Positions 54,636 through 64,000 of a stretch of DNA of 64,000 bases are shown here, one piece after another. The translations under genes and the position numbers were made by a program. Source of the DNA: Pseudomonas reinekei (lineage in GTDB: Bacteria; Pseudomonadota; Gammaproteobacteria; Pseudomonadales; Pseudomonadaceae); the NCBI RefSeq assembly GCF_001945365.1, contig NZ_MSTQ01000006.1, forward strand, positions 62,001 through 126,000. Direction: 5' to 3'. Within the stretch, counting starts at the first letter, position 1, and each line of letters begins with the position of its first letter. The notes beneath the pieces are model-generated. The model made no database searches and was not told the DNA's origin. It saw nothing but the letters and a program-made list of their open reading frames with translations.

Positions 54636-55394
54636 ATGTCCCTGCGCTTTGCGCTGCTTTTGCTGTTGGCCAGCCTGTGTGCTGGCTGCGTGCTTTCGGG
54701 TGATTACAACCCGATGAAGACCAGCAAGGGCCGTGACGAAGCGCGCCAGGCCTATGTACAGCTTGGTATTGGTTACCTGCAGCAAGGCATGACCGAACGG
54801 GCCAAAGTCCCATTGAAAAAAGCGCTGGAGCTCGATGGCTCCGATCCTGATGCCAATGCAGCGCTGGGGTTGGTGTTCCAGGCTGAAATGGAGCCTGAAC
54901 TGGCCGACGAGCATTTTCGCAAGGCGCTGTCTTCCCGTCCCGCCGACGCAAGAATCCTCAACAATTACGGCAGTTTTCTGTTCGAGCAAAAGCGTTACAA
55001 GGAAGCCTACGAGCGCTTCGAGCAGGCCGTCGCCGATACCCTGTATCCTGAGCGTTCGCGCGTGTTCGAGAACCTTGGCATGACCGCTTCAATGCTCGGT
55101 CAACGCGAGTTGGCCCAGCAACAACTGGAAAAAGCCCTGCGTTTGAATCGACAACAACCACGCGCATTGCTGGAAATGGCTGAGTTGTCTTACGAAGACA
55201 GGCATTATGTGCCCGCGCGTGACTATTACGACCGTTTTAGCCTGCTCGCCGAGCAAAATGCACGTAGTCTATTGCTCGGCGTTCGGCTGGCCAAAGTGTT
55301 TGAAGATCGCGACAAGGCCGCCAGTTTTGGCCTGCAATTAAAACGACTCTATCCCGGTACACCGGAATATCAGCAATACCTGTCGGAGCAATGA
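54636..55394 (+). CDS. pilF: Type IV pilus pilotin lipoprotein with TPR repeats
   Basis: 252 residues from MSLRFALLLLLASLCAGC; lipobox LCAGC gives lipidated Cys18. Six tetratricopeptide repeats follow. Needed for assembly of the PilQ secretin. Length equals the Pseudomonas PilF; called PilW in other bacteria. Overlaps rodZ by 4 bases. Confidence 0.95.
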   Translation: MSLRFALLLLLASLCAGCVLSGDYNPMKTSKGRDEARQAYVQLGIGYLQQGMTERAKVPLKKALELDGSDPDANAALGLVFQAEMEPELADEHFRKALSSRPADARILNNYGSFLFEQKRYKEAYERFEQAVADTLYPERSRVFENLGMTASMLGQRELAQQQLEKALRLNRQQPRALLEMAELSYEDRHYVPARDYYDRFSLLAEQNARSLLLGVRLAKVFEDRDKAASFGLQLKRLYPGTPEYQQYLSEQ

Positions 55395-56431
55395 TGAAAG
55401 CGGCGCATCCTGAAGTTGTAGCAGCGAATCGCGTAAATCCCGGTGAGACTTTGCGCCAGGCCCGCGAAAGCAATGGCTGGTCGCTGGCCGAAGTGGCCCT
55501 CAAGCTCAACCTCACCGTCAATTCCCTGAGTAATCTGGAAGCCGGTGCATTCGACAAGCTGCCGGGGCACACTTTTGCCCGTGGCTATATTCGCGCCTAC
55601 GCCAAATTGCTCGGCATGGATCAGGCCGTTCTGGTTCAGCAATTCGATCAATCCACCGGCACCGATTCCCAAGGCAGCTCCGTGCATAGCCTGGGGCGTA
55701 TCGAAGAGCCGGTGCGGGTTTCCCACACTATTCTGCGCATCGTCAGCCTGCTGTTGCTGGTGGCGGTGATTGGTGGTGGTTTTGTCTGGTGGCAGGATCA
55801 AACCTCGCTGCGCACCAAGGACCTGATCGGCCTCACACCGGAACACGTTGAAGTCGAGGGGGCCGACGGCACTACCCAGATTCATCCGCTGGACGAGCCG
55901 GAAGACCAGGCTGTCGTGGAAGGTCAGGCCGAAGGCGAGACTGCGCTGGCGTTGCCGCAGGCCGAGACTTCGGCAGAGGCGCCGGCTGAAACGTCGGTAG
56001 CCGCACCTGCTGCGCCGGCTGCAACAGCGCCGGCCGCGCCTGTTCATAACGCCGCTCCGGTTGCCGCCACTCCGGCAGCACCTGCCACTCCGGCTCCTGC
56101 GGTGCCGGTCGTACCCGCTCCAGTTGTGACGGCTCCTGTGGTGCCGAGCACACCTGCGTCAGCCCCGGTGACGACGGCGCCTGTTGCCGGTCAAGGCCAG
56201 GTACAAATTCAGTTCACGGCTGATTGCTGGACGCAAGTGACCGACGGTAGCGGCAAAGTGCTGTTCAGCGGTCTCAAACGTAAAGGCGACAATGTTTCCG
56301 TCAGCGGCAAACCGCCGTTCGCTGTTCGTCTGGGTTATGCCCGTGGCGCACAGGTCAGTTACAACGGTCAGGCGGTTGATGTTGCTCCGTTCACCAGTGG
56401 CGAGACTGCTCGCCTGAAGTTGGGTCAATAA
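55391..56431 (+). CDS. rodZ: Cell-shape protein RodZ-like
   Basis: 346 residues: helix-turn-helix (GETLRQARESNGWSLAEVAL) at residues 18-80, single membrane helix (ILRIVSLLLLVAVIGGGFVW) near 115-137, long Pro/Ala-rich periplasmic linker (190-275) and a DUF4115 end domain. Connects MreB with the cell wall machinery. Confidence 0.93.
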   Translation: MMKAAHPEVVAANRVNPGETLRQARESNGWSLAEVALKLNLTVNSLSNLEAGAFDKLPGHTFARGYIRAYAKLLGMDQAVLVQQFDQSTGTDSQGSSVHSLGRIEEPVRVSHTILRIVSLLLLVAVIGGGFVWWQDQTSLRTKDLIGLTPEHVEVEGADGTTQIHPLDEPEDQAVVEGQAEGETALALPQAETSAEAPAETSVAAPAAPAATAPAAPVHNAAPVAATPAAPATPAPAVPVVPAPVVTAPVVPSTPASAPVTTAPVAGQGQVQIQFTADCWTQVTDGSGKVLFSGLKRKGDNVSVSGKPPFAVRLGYARGAQVSYNGQAVDVAPFTSGETARLKLGQ

Positions 56432-56434
56432 GTC

Positions 56435-57544
56435 ATGCACGGCGAATCTCCAATCAAACGTCGCGAATCGCGCAAGATCTGGGTCGGTAACGTGCCTGTT
56501 GGCGGCGATGCGCCCATCGCTGTGCAGAGCATGACCAACAGCGATACCAATGATGTCGCGGCCACCGTTGCCCAGATCAATCGTCTGGAAGCGGCGGGTG
56601 TCGATATCGTGCGGGTTTCCGTCCCGGACATGGACGCCGCCGAAGCGTTCGGCAAGATCAAGCAACTGGTCAAGGTGCCCTTGGTGGCCGACATCCACTT
56701 CGATTACCGCATTGCATTGCGCGTCGCCGAACTCGGCGTCGACTGCCTGCGAATCAACCCGGGCAACATCGGTCGTGAAGACCGCGTGCGCGCGGTGGTC
56801 GATGCCGCCCGTGATCGCGGCATTCCGATCCGTATCGGCGTCAACGCCGGTTCCCTGGAAAAAGACCTGCAAAAGAAATACGGCGAGCCGACCCCGGCCG
56901 CGCTGGTCGAATCGGCCCTGCGCCATGTCGAACACCTTGAGCGCCTGAATTTCCAGGACTTCAAGGTCAGCGTGAAAGCCTCCGACGTGTTCATGGCCGT
57001 CGAAGCCTACCGCCTGCTGGCCAAGGAAATCGTGCAGCCGCTGCACCTGGGAATCACCGAAGCCGGTGGTTTGCGTTCCGGCACAGTGAAATCTGCCGTG
57101 GGCCTCGGTATGCTGCTCGCCGAAGGGATTGGCGATACTATCCGCATCTCGTTGGCGGCCGACCCGGTCGAGGAAGTGAAAGTCGGCTACGACATTCTCA
57201 AATCCCTGCACCTGCGTTCCCGTGGCATCAACTTCATCGCCTGCCCGAGCTGCTCGCGGCAGAACTTCGATGTGGTCAAGACCATGAACGAGCTGGAAGG
57301 GCGCCTCGAAGACCTGCTGGTGCCGCTGGATGTTGCGGTGATCGGTTGCGTGGTCAACGGCCCGGGTGAAGCCAAGGAAGCCCATATCGGCTTGACCGGC
57401 GGCACGCCAAACCTGATTTACATCGACGGCAAGCCGTCGCAGAAACTGACGAACGACAATCTGGTGGATGAGCTTGAACGCTTGATCCGCCAGAAAGCGG
57501 CCGAAAAGGTTGAAGCTGACGCTGCCGTTATTGCGCGCGGCTGA
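56435..57544 (+). CDS. ispG: 4-hydroxy-3-methylbut-2-enyl-diphosphate synthase
   Basis: 369 residues, TIM-barrel plus [4Fe-4S] domain. Cluster ligands in ACPSCSRQ and [10 protein letters not shown]. Penultimate step of the MEP isoprenoid route; another Fe-S client. Confidence 0.97.
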   Translation: MHGESPIKRRESRKIWVGNVPVGGDAPIAVQSMTNSDTNDVAATVAQINRLEAAGVDIVRVSVPDMDAAEAFGKIKQLVKVPLVADIHFDYRIALRVAELGVDCLRINPGNIGREDRVRAVVDAARDRGIPIRIGVNAGSLEKDLQKKYGEPTPAALVESALRHVEHLERLNFQDFKVSVKASDVFMAVEAYRLLAKEIVQPLHLGITEAGGLRSGTVKSAVGLGMLLAEGIGDTIRISLAADPVEEVKVGYDILKSLHLRSRGINFIACPSCSRQNFDVVKTMNELEGRLEDLLVPLDVAVIGCVVNGPGEAKEAHIGLTGGTPNLIYIDGKPSQKLTNDNLVDELERLIRQKAAEKVEADAAVIARG

Positions 57545-57581
57545 CCCTGACCGAAGAGCCGAACGAATTTAAGGATTTAAA

Positions 57582-58871
57582 GTGAGCAAGTCTCTGCAAG
57601 CCATTCGTGGCATGAACGACATCCTGCCCGAACAGACTCCCCTGTGGCGTCATTTCGAGGGCACCGTTTCGCGTTTGCTGGATAACTACGGTTACAAGCA
57701 GATCCGCATGCCGATCGTCGAGTTCACCGAGCTGTTCAAGCGCTCCATCGGTGAAGTGACCGACATCGTCGAAAAAGAGATGTACACCTTCGACGACCGT
57801 AACGGCGATTCCCTGACCCTGCGTCCTGAAGGCACGGCGGCGTGCGTGCGTGCGGTGCTCGAGCACGGCATCACCGGCGGTGGCCAGGTTCAGAAACTGT
57901 GGTACATCGGCCCGATGTTCCGCCACGAGCGTCCGCAGAAAGGCCGTTATCGCCAGTTCCACCAGATCGGTGTCGAAGTGTTCAACCTCGACGGTCCGGA
58001 CATCGACGCCGAGCTGATCGTGCTGACCTGGCGCCTGTGGGGCGAGCTGGGTATTCGTGACGCGGTCAAGCTCGAACTCAATAGCCTGGGCACCAGCGAA
58101 TCCCGTGGTCGTTATCGCGAAGCACTGGTCGAGTTCCTGTCCGGTCACCTGGACAAACTGGACGAAGACAGCCAGCGCCGCCTGAAGACCAACCCGCTGC
58201 GGGTCCTGGACACCAAGAACGCCGATACCCAGGCGATTCTGGTCGATGCGCCGAAAATGGCCGACTACCTCGACGACGAATCCCGCGCGCACTTCGAGGG
58301 CCTCAAGGCTCGCCTGGACGCCGCCGGCATTCCTTACGTGATCAACCCGAAGCTGGTTCGCGGGCTCGATTACTACAGCAAAACCGTTTTCGAATGGGTC
58401 ACCGACAAGCTCGGCGCCCAGGGCACCGTGTGTGCCGGTGGTCGTTACGACGGCCTGGTCGAGCAGATGGGCGGCAAGCCTACGGCGGGCGTCGGCTTCG
58501 CCATGGGCATCGAGCGCCTGGTGCTGTTGCTGGAAACGCTGGAGCAGATCCCGCAAGAGATCTCCCGTCAGGTCGACGTCTACCTCTGCGCATTCGGCGA
58601 AGAAGCCGAGCTGGCCGGTCTGGCCCTGGCCGAGCGTGTGCGTGACCAATTACCCAACCTGCGCCTGCAAGTGAATGCCGGCGCCGGCAGCTTCAAAAGC
58701 CAGTTCAAGAAAGCCGACAAGAGCGGTGCGCTGTATGCATTGATCCTCGGTGACGACGAGATGGCCCAGCAAGTGGTAGGTTTCAAACCCCTGCGTGGCC
58801 AGGGCGAACAACAAAGCATTGCCTGGGATGCGCTTGCCGCTCACCTGGCCACCTGCGTCGTGCAGGGTTGA
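57582..58871 (+). CDS. hisS: Histidine--tRNA ligase
   Basis: 429 residues from GTG 57582 (AAGGA upstream). Class II motifs: [16 protein letters not shown] (motif 2), [15 protein letters not shown] and CAGGRYDGL (His-specific), GFAMGIERL (motif 3). Confidence 0.98.
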   Translation: MSKSLQAIRGMNDILPEQTPLWRHFEGTVSRLLDNYGYKQIRMPIVEFTELFKRSIGEVTDIVEKEMYTFDDRNGDSLTLRPEGTAACVRAVLEHGITGGGQVQKLWYIGPMFRHERPQKGRYRQFHQIGVEVFNLDGPDIDAELIVLTWRLWGELGIRDAVKLELNSLGTSESRGRYREALVEFLSGHLDKLDEDSQRRLKTNPLRVLDTKNADTQAILVDAPKMADYLDDESRAHFEGLKARLDAAGIPYVINPKLVRGLDYYSKTVFEWVTDKLGAQGTVCAGGRYDGLVEQMGGKPTAGVGFAMGIERLVLLLETLEQIPQEISRQVDVYLCAFGEEAELAGLALAERVRDQLPNLRLQVNAGAGSFKSQFKKADKSGALYALILGDDEMAQQVVGFKPLRGQGEQQSIAWDALAAHLATCVVQG

Positions 58872-58912
58872 AGCTGTCTTAACAGCCGATTTAGCGATTA
58901 AGGAGTATTGGG

Positions 58913-59554
58913 GTGTCGAGTACCGAAGACGAACAGCTGGCGGATTTGAAGGATTGGTGGTCACGCAACGGCAAGCCCCTGGTCACTGGTGGCCTGTTGG
59001 CGCTGGTCATCGTGTTCGGCTGGCAGGCGTTCCAGAAGTATCAGAGCAACCAGTCGCAAGGCGCCTCGATGCTCTATCAGCAATTGCTGGAAACCACGCT
59101 GACGCCTGATGGCAAGCCTGATGCGGCCCGTGTTTCCGATCTGGCCGGCAAGCTCAACAGCGAATTCGGCGGCAGCGCCTATGCGCAGTACGGCAGCCTG
59201 TTCGTGGCGAAAGTCGCTGTCGACAGCGGCAAGCTCGATGACGCAGCCAGCGAGCTGAAAGCCATTGTTGCCAAGCCAGCCAACCCGGCGCTGGGCGAAA
59301 TCGCCCGTCAGCGCCTGGCACAAGTGCTGGCCGCGCAGAACAAGGCCGATGAAGCCCTGAAACTGCTCGAAGGCGATGCCGACAAGGCGTTCCTGGCCAC
59401 GCGTGAAGAACTCAAGGGCGACCTGCTGGTGCAGTTGGGTCGTACCGATGAAGCACACGCGGCGTATCAAAAAGCCAAGGCAGCACTGTCGGATGAAGCG
59501 GCAGTGGGTGGCCTACAAATCAAGCTGGACGACCTGGCCAAAGGGGATGCGTGA
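58913..59554 (+). CDS. yfgM: YfgM-type membrane-anchored TPR protein
   Basis: 213 residues from GTG 58913 (AAGGAG upstream). N-terminal helix TGGLLALVIVFGWQAFQKY anchors a periplasmic TPR domain. Links to the Sec/SecYEG and periplasmic chaperones in E. coli. Stop overlaps the start region of bamB. Confidence 0.92.
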   Translation: MSSTEDEQLADLKDWWSRNGKPLVTGGLLALVIVFGWQAFQKYQSNQSQGASMLYQQLLETTLTPDGKPDAARVSDLAGKLNSEFGGSAYAQYGSLFVAKVAVDSGKLDDAASELKAIVAKPANPALGEIARQRLAQVLAAQNKADEALKLLEGDADKAFLATREELKGDLLVQLGRTDEAHAAYQKAKAALSDEAAVGGLQIKLDDLAKGDA

Positions 59555-59555
59555 C

Positions 59556-60698
59556 GTGATCCGTTGGAAACATGCAGCATTGCTGGCTCTGGCCATTCTG
59601 GCCGCGGGTTGCAGCAGCAACAGCAAGAAAGAATTGCCACCGGCCGAGTTGACCGACTTCAAAGAAGAAGTGGTTCTGCAGAAACAGTGGAGTCGTTCGA
59701 TCGGTGACGGTCAGGGCGAAACCTACAACATGCTGGTCCCTGCGGTCGATGGCGATACCATCTATGCCGCCGATGTGACCGGTGTGGTGATGGCACTGGA
59801 TCGCAGCAACGGCGACGTCAAGTGGAAGAAAGATCTCGAACTGCCTGTTTCCGGCGCCGTTGGCGTGGGTTACGGGCTGCTGACGATCGGTACGATCAAG
59901 GGTGAAATCGTTGCCCTGGACGCCATCAACGGCGAAGAGAAATGGCGCGCTCGCGTGTCCAGCGAAGTCCTCGCGCCACCGGCCAACAACGGTGACGTGG
60001 TGGTGGTTCAGACCCAGGACGATCGTCTGATCGGTCTGGATGCCGCGACCGGCAACCAGCGCTGGTTGTACGACAGCACCCCGGCGGTACTGACCCTGCG
60101 TGGCACCAGCGCACCGATCGTCACCAACCGCCTCGCGGTGGCTGGCCTGTCGACCGGTAAAGTGGTCGCCCTGGACATTTCCAACGGCGTGCCGGTGTGG
60201 GAGCAGCGTGTAGCGGTCCCGCAAGGTCGTTCGGAGCTGGAGCGTGTTGTCGACATCGACGGCGGCTTGCTGCTGTCCGGCGGTACTTTGTATGTCGCCA
60301 GCTACCAGGGTCGCGTTGCGGCACTGGACCTGGAAAGCGGTCGTCAGCTCTGGCAGCGTGATGCTTCCAGCTATGCCGGTGTCGCCCAGGGTTTCGGTAC
60401 CGTTTATGTAAGCCTGTCTTCGGGCACCGTTGAAGGCGTCGACGAGCGTTCCACCAGCGCATTGTGGAGCAACGACTCGCTGGCCCGCCGTCAACTGTCG
60501 GCTCCGGAAGTGTTCTCCAGCTACGTTGCAGTCGGTGACCTGGAAGGTTACCTGCACTTGCTGAGTCAGGTGGACGGTCGTTTCGTCGGCCGCGAACGCA
60601 TCGACAGCGACGGCCTGCGCGCCCGTCCGCTGGTGGTGGGTGACACGATTTATGTCTATGGCAACAGCGGCAAACTGGAAGCCCTGACCATTAAGTAA
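59556..60698 (+). CDS. bamB: Outer-membrane protein assembly factor BamB
   Basis: 380-residue lipoprotein; lipobox LAAGC (Cys19), then an eight-bladed propeller of PQQ-like repeats (GDTIYAADVTGVVMALDRSN; VAALDLESGRQLWQRD). Part of the BAM complex. GTG 59556 gives the family length; ATG 59547 would add three residues. Confidence 0.96.
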   Translation: MIRWKHAALLALAILAAGCSSNSKKELPPAELTDFKEEVVLQKQWSRSIGDGQGETYNMLVPAVDGDTIYAADVTGVVMALDRSNGDVKWKKDLELPVSGAVGVGYGLLTIGTIKGEIVALDAINGEEKWRARVSSEVLAPPANNGDVVVVQTQDDRLIGLDAATGNQRWLYDSTPAVLTLRGTSAPIVTNRLAVAGLSTGKVVALDISNGVPVWEQRVAVPQGRSELERVVDIDGGLLLSGGTLYVASYQGRVAALDLESGRQLWQRDASSYAGVAQGFGTVYVSLSSGTVEGVDERSTSALWSNDSLARRQLSAPEVFSSYVAVGDLEGYLHLLSQVDGRFVGRERIDSDGLRARPLVVGDTIYVYGNSGKLEALTIK

Positions 60699-60710
60699 AG
60701 GTTTGACTAT

Positions 60711-60806
60711 GCTTGGGGTTAATCCCCAAGCGGCCCCGTTCTGCGGGGCTCGCAGCGCTTACAGGCGCTGCCCCGAGCACCAGCCGCTGCCTCGCAGCGG
60801 CTTTTG
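60711..60806 (+). terminator. Hairpins and terminator between bamB and der
   Basis: GCTTGGGGTTAATCCCCAAGC, then a GC stem pair, then AGCCGCTGCCTCGCAGCGGCT followed by TTTTG. Confidence 0.7.
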
Positions 60807-60837
60807 TATTTTCTGAAATAACGAAGTGGAGAGCCGC

Positions 60838-62307
60838 ATGGTTCCCGTAATCGCCCTGGTGGGCCGACCGAACGTCGGCAAGTCCACCTTGTTCAACCGC
60901 CTGACCAGGACTCGCGACGCCATCGTTGGCGACTTGTCCGGTCTGACCCGTGATCGCCAATACGGTGAGGCCAAGTGGCAAGGGCGTTCCTACATTCTGG
61001 TCGACACCGGCGGTATCTCCGGTGACGAGCATGGTATGGACGAAAAAATGGCCGAGCAGTCGCTGCTGGCCATTGAAGAAGCGGATGTTGTTCTGTTCCT
61101 GGTAGATGCCAAGGCCGGTTTTACCGCCGCCGACCAGATGATCGCCGAGCACTTGCGCAAACGTAACAAGCGTTCCTACGTGGTTGCCAACAAGGTCGAC
61201 AACATCGACCCTGAAATGGCCCGCGCCGAATTCGCTCCGTTGGGCATGGGCCACGCGATTCCAATCGCCGGTGCTCACGGCCGTGGCATCACCCAGATGC
61301 TGGAAATCGCCCTGAGCGACTTCCCGAAAGACGAAGAAGAGCCGGAAGAAGGCGAGGAAGAGATCGTTGCCGAAGGCGAGGAAGCCAAGCGCATTCCTGG
61401 CCCTAGCGAAAAAGACGGGATCAAGATCGCCATCATCGGCCGTCCGAACGTTGGCAAATCGACCCTGGTCAACCGTATGCTCGGTGAAGACCGGGTTATC
61501 GTCTATGACCAGCCCGGTACTACGCGCGACAGTATCTACATCCCGTTCGAACGGAATGAAGAGAAGTACACGCTGATCGACACCGCCGGTGTGCGCAAGC
61601 GCGGCAAGATCCACGAAGAAGTTGAAAAGTTCTCCGTGGTCAAAACCCTGCAGGCGATCAAAGACGCCAACGTGGTGATCTTCGTGATGGACGCCCGCGA
61701 AGGCGTGGTGGATCACGACCTCAACCTGTTGGGCTTTGCCATCGAGTCGGGTCGTGCGCTGGTTATCGCGATCAACAAGTGGGACGGCATGACGCCGAGC
61801 GAGCGCGACTTCGTGAAGGTCGAGTTGCAGCGTCGTCTGTTCTTCGTCGACTACGCCGACATCCACTTCATCTCGGCACTGCACGGCACTGGCGTGGGCA
61901 ACCTGTACGCCTCCGTCCAGAACTCGTTCAAGTCCGCGGTTACCCGCTGGCCAACCAACCGCCTGACCCAGATCCTGGAAGATGCGGTTGGCGAGCACGC
62001 GCCGCCGATGGTCAACAACCGCCGGATCAAGTTGCGCTATGCCCACTTGGGGGGGGCTAACCCGCCGATCATCGTGATTCACGGTAACCAGATCGAGAAA
62101 GTCCCGAAGTCGTACGTGCGCTATCTGGAGAACACTTACCGTCGTGTCTTGAAGCTGGTCGGCACGCCGATCCGCATCGAGTTCAAGGGCGGCGAGAACC
62201 CGTACGAAGGCAACAAGAACTCGCTCACCGACCGTCAGGTCAACAAGAAGCGTCGCTTGATGTCGCACAACAAGAAGGCCGACAAGAAGCGCCGCGACAA
62301 GCGCTGA
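60838..62307 (+). CDS. der: Ribosome biogenesis GTPase Der
   Basis: 489 residues with two GTPase domains in tandem, each with GRPNVGKST (start and about residue 203), DTGG/DTAG and NK(V/W)D motifs, an acidic linker and a KH-like end with a basic tail. Required for 50S subunit maturation. ATG with GGAG 6 bases upstream. Confidence 0.97.
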   Translation: MVPVIALVGRPNVGKSTLFNRLTRTRDAIVGDLSGLTRDRQYGEAKWQGRSYILVDTGGISGDEHGMDEKMAEQSLLAIEEADVVLFLVDAKAGFTAADQMIAEHLRKRNKRSYVVANKVDNIDPEMARAEFAPLGMGHAIPIAGAHGRGITQMLEIALSDFPKDEEEPEEGEEEIVAEGEEAKRIPGPSEKDGIKIAIIGRPNVGKSTLVNRMLGEDRVIVYDQPGTTRDSIYIPFERNEEKYTLIDTAGVRKRGKIHEEVEKFSVVKTLQAIKDANVVIFVMDAREGVVDHDLNLLGFAIESGRALVIAINKWDGMTPSERDFVKVELQRRLFFVDYADIHFISALHGTGVGNLYASVQNSFKSAVTRWPTNRLTQILEDAVGEHAPPMVNNRRIKLRYAHLGGANPPIIVIHGNQIEKVPKSYVRYLENTYRRVLKLVGTPIRIEFKGGENPYEGNKNSLTDRQVNKKRRLMSHNKKADKKRRDKR

Positions 62308-62314
62308 CATTCCC

Positions 62315-62400
62315 GTAGGAGCCGGCTTGCTGGCGATGGTGTCACCGCGGTTCATCTGAAACACCGCACTGACAGGATCGCCAGCAAGCCGGCTCCTACA
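62315..62400. repeat. REPIN: inverted pair of REP sequences
   Basis: GTAGGAGCCGGCTTGCTGGCGAT and its inverted copy ATCGCCAGCAAGCCGGCTCC around a short spacer; same type as at 3674-3763. Confidence 0.9.
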
Positions 62401-62417
62401 GGGCTCGGTCGTAAGGA

Positions 62418-62444
62418 GGGCGCTCACTGGAGCGCCCTTTTTTT
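62418..62444 (+). terminator. Terminator after der
   Basis: GGGCGCTCACTGGAGCGCCC followed by seven T. Confidence 0.9.
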
Positions 62445-62517
62445 GTGGGCGCCGTTTGGGCTATCCTCGGGCTCTCCCGCGCCGACGTAGAGCCGGGTGT
62501 AGAGCAGGGAATCACCG

Positions 62518-63666
62518 ATGATCACCAGTAAGCTGCCGAATGTCGGCATCACTATCTTCACTCAGATGTCTCAGCTCGCGGCGCAAACCGGGGCGATCAA
62601 CCTGTCCCAGGGCTTCCCGGATTTCAATGCGCCGCAGGCCCTGTGCGATGCGGTCGGGCGTCACGTTGCCAATGGCCACAACCAGTATTCACCGATGACC
62701 GGGCTGCCGGCGCTGCGTCAGCAAGTGGTGGCGAAGATCGCCCGCAGTTACGGCATCCAAGTCGATGCCGACCACGAAGTGACCGTCACGCCCGGCGCCA
62801 CCCAAGGGATCTTCTGCGCGATTCAGGCCGTAATCCACAGCGGCGATGAAGTCATCGTTTTCGATCCGTGCTACGACAGCTACGAACCGGCCACGGAACT
62901 GGCTGGCGGTCGTTGCGTGCATGTGCAACTCGGGCTGGACGATTTTTCCATCGATTTCCAGAAGCTCGCTGAGGCGATCACGCCACGCACGCGGATGATT
63001 GTTCTCAATACGCCGCATAACCCGAGCGGGGCGCTGATCAGCCGTGCCGAACTGGACCGGTTGGCGGATCTGATTCGTGACCGCGACATTTACATTCTCA
63101 GCGACGAAGTCTACGAACACCTGGTGTTTGACAGCGTGCCCCACGTCAGCGTGCTGAATCATGAAGAGCTGTATCAGCGTGCCTTTGTGGTCAGTTCGTT
63201 CGGCAAGACCTACCACGTTACCGGCTGGAAAACCGGCTACGTGGTCGCGCCACCGGCGCTGACGTCGGAGCTGCGCAAGGTTCACCAATACGTGAGCTTC
63301 TGTGGTGTGACGCCGCTGCAATACGCCTTGGCCGATTTCATGGCCGAGCACCCGGGGCACGTTGAAGAGCTTCCGGCGTTCTATCAGGCCAAGCGTGATC
63401 TGTTCTGCGATTTGCTGGCGCCGTCGCGTTTCAGTTTCACCCGGGTGACTGGCACCTATTTCCAGCTGGTCGATTACTCGCAGATCCGCCCGGACCTCAA
63501 TGACGTCGAAATGGCGTTGTGGATGACCCGCGAACACGGTGTGGCGAGCATCCCCATTTCGGTGTTTTACCAGACGCCTCCCGAAGGCCAGCGCCTAGTG
63601 CGGCTGTGCTTTGCCAAACGTGAGGAGACCCTGCGTGAAGCAGCGGAAAAACTATGCGTGATCTGA
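62518..63666 (+). CDS. PLP-dependent aminotransferase (methionine/kynurenine-type class I)
   Basis: 382 residues. Fold-type I: NLSQGFPDFNAP, ITPGAT-type motif VTPGATQG, NTPHNPSGA, SDEVYEHLVFD and the Schiff-base Lys in SSFGKTYHVTGWK. Closest in pattern to YbdL-like methionine aminotransferases. Overlaps the following amidase gene by 13 bases, matching the known pairing of glutamine-type transaminase with omega-amidase, which clears the keto-acid amide formed. Confidence 0.9.
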   Translation: MITSKLPNVGITIFTQMSQLAAQTGAINLSQGFPDFNAPQALCDAVGRHVANGHNQYSPMTGLPALRQQVVAKIARSYGIQVDADHEVTVTPGATQGIFCAIQAVIHSGDEVIVFDPCYDSYEPATELAGGRCVHVQLGLDDFSIDFQKLAEAITPRTRMIVLNTPHNPSGALISRAELDRLADLIRDRDIYILSDEVYEHLVFDSVPHVSVLNHEELYQRAFVVSSFGKTYHVTGWKTGYVVAPPALTSELRKVHQYVSFCGVTPLQYALADFMAEHPGHVEELPAFYQAKRDLFCDLLAPSRFSFTRVTGTYFQLVDYSQIRPDLNDVEMALWMTREHGVASIPISVFYQTPPEGQRLVRLCFAKREETLREAAEKLCVI

Positions 63667-64000
63667 GTGCTCTGCCGAACCTGACCGTTGCGTTGATACA
63701 GACTTCGTTGGCGTGGCATGACCGTCAGGCCAACCTGGAGCATTTCGAGCCGTTGCTGGAGCAGGCTCACGGCGCTGACCTGATCATCTTGCCGGAAATG
63801 TTCACCACCGGTTTCTCCATGGAGTCGCAAACCCTTGCCGAACCGGAAAACGGCCCGACCAGCAAATGGCTGCGGATTCAGGCGGCGAAGCTTAATGCAG
63901 TGATCACCGGTAGCGTGATCGTTCAGGCGGCTGACGGCAGCCATCGCAATCGCCTGCTGTGGGCGCGGCCGGACGGTGAGGTGTTGCATTATGACAAGCG
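63654..64000 (+). CDS. Nitrilase-family omega-amidase (3' end outside window)
   Basis: First 115 or so codons of a C-N hydrolase: LTVALIQTSLAWHDRQANLE then LIILPEMFTTGFSM with the catalytic Glu. YafV-like omega-amidases hydrolyse alpha-keto-glutaramate or keto-succinamate; the upstream transaminase supports this. Open to the end of the window. Confidence 0.85.
   Translation, partial: MRDLSALPNLTVALIQTSLAWHDRQANLEHFEPLLEQAHGADLIILPEMFTTGFSMESQTLAEPENGPTSKWLRIQAAKLNAVITGSVIVQAADGSHRNRLLWARPDGEVLHYDK

Overview
The window looks like a chromosome segment of a Pseudomonas, most likely of the P. fluorescens group. The core gene order matches that genus: queA-tgt-yajC-secD-secF, suhB-trmJ-cysE, the isc operon, ndk-rlmN-pilF-rodZ-ispG-hisS-yfgM-bamB-der, and an fdsGBAD formate dehydrogenase. 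The core DNA is GC-rich and carries Pseudomonas REP/REPIN repeats (GTAGGAGCCGGCTTGCTGGC and GGGAGCGAGCCTGCTCGCGA types). Two regions, about 9.7-20.7 kb and 21.2-38.1 kb, are accessory and partly AT-rich.

Region 1 (1-9 kb): end of an acyl-CoA dehydrogenase, an acyl-CoA ligase, a tiny putative lipoprotein, a two-helix ion channel, a bacterial PH-domain protein, and the NAD-dependent formate dehydrogenase operon fdsG-fdsB-fdsA-fdsD on the minus strand.

Region 2 (9.7-15.1 kb): an orphan type VI secretion island with hcp, a glycine-rich putative pore-forming effector and a two-helix membrane immunity gene. Behind them lie further immunity paralogues, most preceded by the broken 3' tail of an effector, with long palindromes at the cassette junctions. 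It looks like a growing effector-tail/immunity cassette array.

Region 3 (15.3-20.7 kb): a decayed P4-like satellite remnant (DUF3077 gene, frameshifted ash, C4/CI-type antisense RNA). A low-GC minus-strand cluster follows: a UG/Abi-like defence reverse transcriptase overlapping a PD-(D/E)xK-like protein, then an HNH plus double REase-like protein. This RT-nuclease set is a strong candidate for an undescribed anti-phage system.

Region 4 (21.18-38.08 kb): a P4-like integrative element in the 3' end of tRNA-Leu(CAA), bounded by imperfect 20/21-bp direct repeats. It has a tyrosine integrase, AlpA, an overlapping small-gene operon, ash with a C4-type RNA, a TOPRIM/DUF927 primase-helicase, and an iteron-rich candidate origin. 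Its cargo looks like defence: a large NACHT NTPase with an N-terminal nuclease-like domain, a GIY-YIG protein, an [13 protein letters not shown] protein with a small helical partner, and unknowns.

Region 5 (38.1-64 kb): ordinary conserved housekeeping genes for queuosine, Sec accessory proteins, cysteine and Fe-S biogenesis, rRNA/tRNA modification, cell shape, isoprenoid synthesis, tRNA charging, outer-membrane assembly and ribosome biogenesis. It ends in an aminotransferase and a truncated nitrilase-family amidase.
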